Shown here in pieces: positions 61,901 through 64,000 of a stretch of 64,000 nucleotides of DNA. The position numbers and the translations under genes were made by a program. This DNA is from Selaginella tamariscina (Eukaryota > Streptophyta > Lycopodiopsida > Selaginellales > Selaginellaceae), in assembly GCA_003024785.1 (NCBI GenBank), contig PUQB01000296.1, positions 396,507 to 460,506 on the forward strand. Reading direction: 5' to 3'. The first letter of the stretch is position 1. Each line of letters starts with the position of its first letter. Below the pieces are notes generated by a model that worked only from the letters and a program-made list of their open reading frames with translations, had not been told where the DNA came from and made no database searches.

Positions 61901-62655
61901 TAGCCAGTCTGACACATGCTCTTGGCCAGCTGGTACTCGCTGATCTCCAGTTGTTCAAACGAGTTAATCTCGACTCTCTAATCCCTTCTCCAAGCCACAA
62001 CTCTGCTTACTATGGTGAACTCTATTTGCGTGTAATTAATATCTCTCCATGATTGACACAAATGGTCGTTGGGGACTCCGCATGCCAATTGTGAGGTGAC
62101 TTATGTAGCCTCGGTGGTCACCAGGACACTGTTGCCAATGTCCAATCCTAGGGGTCCGTGCCGGTGGTCAGCCCTTACCTCGGGAGATGCTGGAATATGC
62201 GGTGATGGCCTCTACCTGAACATAATGGCAAGGGTCTGTGTACATGTGGGTAGGGGTTCCCTTAGGGCAATGCTACTACCTTCATGGAAGGATACAGCAG
62301 ATGAGGAGAGGGGAAGGAAGAGGACAATCTAGTGGGAGGCACGATAGATAGAAGAGATCTAGATATATATTGCATGTCAAGATACAAGATGGCCCCTTCC
62401 CCTAGAGAAGGTGGAGCAAGATACAAAGAAGAAGACTGACTAGAAGGACCCCAACCCACTACTAACCTTCTTGCTTATATAATGGGTCGGCCGGTGCTAG
62501 ACCCTAGGTCATGTGGCACTCCCCTACTGGTCTGCCGCCTGTGACTGAGTCCTACTCTGTGGCATTAATGCACCTCCCTCACACGTGCTGTCCTGCGTAC
62601 TGTGGTAGTTAATCCGGATGATTGGATCCAGCCCACTATCAGTGCCACCTGACAG
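56000..62655 (-). mobile_element. TE-6: decayed Ty3-like element with gag and protease only
   Basis: Read on the minus strand. A promoter-like LTR lies at about 62655-62280 (TATATAAG near 62475 on the minus strand; start TGTCAGGTGGCAC at 62654). The gag-like text at about 60.29-60.15 kb (MLGYIAWLRDSP, MWYRKGLWSEI) is followed by charged text to about 59.8 kb. Protease-like NIIINGGSAVNIMS lies at about 59.04-58.85 kb and a post-protease LLDRPGL motif near 58.75 kb. The remaining ~2.5 kb down to 56.0 kb is weakly coding (charged, Gln/Glu-rich) with no reverse transcriptase, RNase H or integrase that I can recognise, and no second LTR. It is broken at many places. It may be a gag-only non-autonomous element or a truncated one. 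Confidence 0.6.
62280..62655 (-). repeat. Probable 5' LTR of TE-6
   Basis: The start is inferred from TGTCAGG at 62654 on the minus strand, and the TATA box supports promoter function. The inner end is not fixed because no clear primer site was found. Confidence 0.4.
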
Positions 62656-62754
62656 TCGTCACTATCGATTAGTACCGTTGTACCTTTCCCGCTCGGCCGT
62701 TTAGCCCCCCGCTTGTTCGCATCGACTAGTGGTTTGATGGACCGTCAACTAGCT

Positions 62755-62954
62755 ACTCTATCCTAATTCTACCCCTAAACCCAGGGATTTTAGGGCGTGG
62801 GTTAGGGCAACCTTAGGGGTGTTCCTAACCCTATTTAACATTTGATACAACTGAAAAAGCTAATTGGCATGTCAAAGTCATGGGAGAGTTTTCTAGAAAA
62901 TAAGTTTTAGTTTTGCCTAAACTAAAAAGCCGAGTCATAGTAAAAATTATGACA
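62755..62954 (-). repeat. S7: terminal fragment of a family-S repeat
   Basis: It matches the last ~250 bases of inverted S copies: the TTTTAGGGCGTGGGTTAGGG stretch, then the end AGTAAAAATTATGACA. The rest of the repeat is missing and TE-6 lies immediately to the left. Confidence 0.8.
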
Positions 62955-63591
62955 CTCTCGATGGCTTTTATTTTTGCCATTGCTCAACCTCAAAGAACCC
63001 TTATTGCATAATGAAAAGCTGAGATATAAACTTCCCTATAGTACAATTTCCTCTCACGAACTATGCTATTAACCAAATGCCAAAACAATTGACACGTGGC
63101 TAGTAGTGTTTGTGGTGAACCTCAAACAGGTTAGTAGTGAACTTTTTTGAGGTTGACCTTTGATGACCTCCAGGTTGACTGGGGTTGACTTGTCATTGAA
63201 CAGCATTGAAAACGTATGTAGTTTTCATCGACCGGTGTTAAAATGTCATTCACCGTCGTTGAATATTCGTTGACCATCTTTGTGCCATTGATTGGGTTCC
63301 TGACTAGCATTGACTTTTGGTTTGCTGCGAAATTCATCACGAACTTGTTGTGGTTCGTCACAAACTTGTTTTTGATTCATCTTATCCACCGTTGACTAAC
63401 TGGGTTGAACTCGTTGAATATACACATTCCTATGGTAAGGACAAAAAGAGGTGCGAATGAAAGGACCTGTGTCCAGTGTGAGCACGGCGCTTGAAAAGGC
63501 ATAACAGATGTATTGCGTGGATAAAAAGAATGCTCTGAACGGCCAGTTGCAACCGCAACCCTCCTAACCCCGTCCCACAATCAACCTCAAC
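62955..63591. other. Spacer with many TTGAC motifs
   Basis: No gene is seen. Between about 63140 and 63330, TTGAC/TTGAA-type pentamers recur in both orientations, giving a degenerate low-complexity look. Confidence 0.5.
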
Positions 63592-63985
63592 CTAAACAAA
63601 GAAGATATTCATGAAGCAGCTATATCGCTGACATGCGCAAGATAAGGCGCTTGAGCTCCCTTGGACCCGTGTAAAATATATGTTTGGGGACTCCTCCACA
63701 GATGTAATAACGGCTGGCATGTCTGTGATGTCTAGGCCAACTGCGTTTGCACACTCCCGGCAGTCCTTGTACTGGTGTACTCCCTGCTTTGCAAACTCGT
63801 AGTGATTGGCCTTAGTGTCGGACGGTCCTGGACTCTCCACATAGCTTGCAGCACGGTCGACATCCATGTGGTCAGCCACGAAAACTTGTGGGTTGGAGCC
63901 TGAGAAGTCGAAGTAGACGAATCTCCTGCCCTAGGTTGGTTCTGTAGACGGCCTTACCCTTGCGCTGTGCCTGATAGAAGAGTTC
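63592..63985 (-). CDS. Unidentified 3' exon, gene continues beyond the window
   Basis: On the minus strand an open frame runs from about 63932 (RFVYFDFSGSNPQVFVADH) through MDVDRAASYVES, HQYKDCRECANAVGLDITDM and SVEESPNIYFTRVQG to a stop at 63592. Another frame is open further right (ELFYQAQRKGKAVYRTN, about 63985-63940). Between them lies a possible splice junction or frame break. Composition is protein-like, with a CXXC-like CRECAN motif. I do not recognise the family. It could be a host gene or a captured fragment. Confidence 0.35.
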
Positions 63986-64000
63986 TTGCATCCTTTCTAG

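Noticed and set aside
1-64000. tRNA, rRNA or organelle-derived inserts
   Set aside because: No cloverleaf, rRNA core or organelle gene text was noticed by eye on either strand; a covariance-model scan would be needed to exclude small ones.

Overview
The window looks like nuclear DNA of a land plant, probably a non-seed vascular plant (fern or lycophyte grade). Three things point there: two intact spliced genes with plant-type architecture (a CPL4/FCP1-type CTD phosphatase and an AFC/LAMMER kinase), an intronless PLS-type PPR gene full of near-identical triplets, and a sea of Ty3/gypsy LTR retroelements. The exact lineage cannot be read from the sequence alone.

Layout. (1) 1-6344: the 3' end of a chromodomain Ty3 element (TE-1). 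Its tail has grown into tandem arrays, including about 4.1 kb of minisatellite. It sits in a 1.7-kb repeat of 'family S', which itself sits in a TE-3-type LTR. (2) 6345-20324: a gene island. It holds a decayed OPR (12-oxophytodienoate reductase-like) fragment, an unidentified multi-exon minus-strand gene, CPL4 (+), a frame-broken PPR gene (-), the LAMMER kinase (+) and a small coding-like patch. CA/GA/TA microsatellites fill introns and spacers. (3) 20325-25073: TE-2, a Ty3 element with gag-pol in order, whose 3' LTR has become a fold-back hairpin. (4) 25074-31627: an AT-rich desert with only old family-S fragments. (5) 31628-43664: a Russian doll in which S1 contains S2, S2 contains S3, S3 contains TE-3, and S1 also contains S4. 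Almost every level is confirmed by a 5-bp target duplication. (6) 43804-44990: scrambled alpha-COP (coatomer) pseudo-exons. (7) about 45560-55999: TE-4, split by TE-5 (which carries solo S5) and by solo S6. (8) about 56000-62655: TE-6, a minus-strand gag/protease element without a visible polymerase. (9) 62755-64000: an S fragment, a spacer and the last exon of an unidentified minus-strand gene.

Functionally, the two intact genes both act around RNA polymerase II output: one removes CTD phosphates, the other phosphorylates SR splicing factors. They are read on the same strand about 3 kb apart with the PPR gene between them, but nothing in the sequence shows joint control. Everything else is mobile DNA and its decay products. 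The most unusual items are the chromodomain-derived minisatellite, the fold-back 3' LTR of TE-2, the possible self-priming site of TE-3, and the unresolved nature (solo LTR or TIR transposon) of family S. All retroelement entries are described as fossils.
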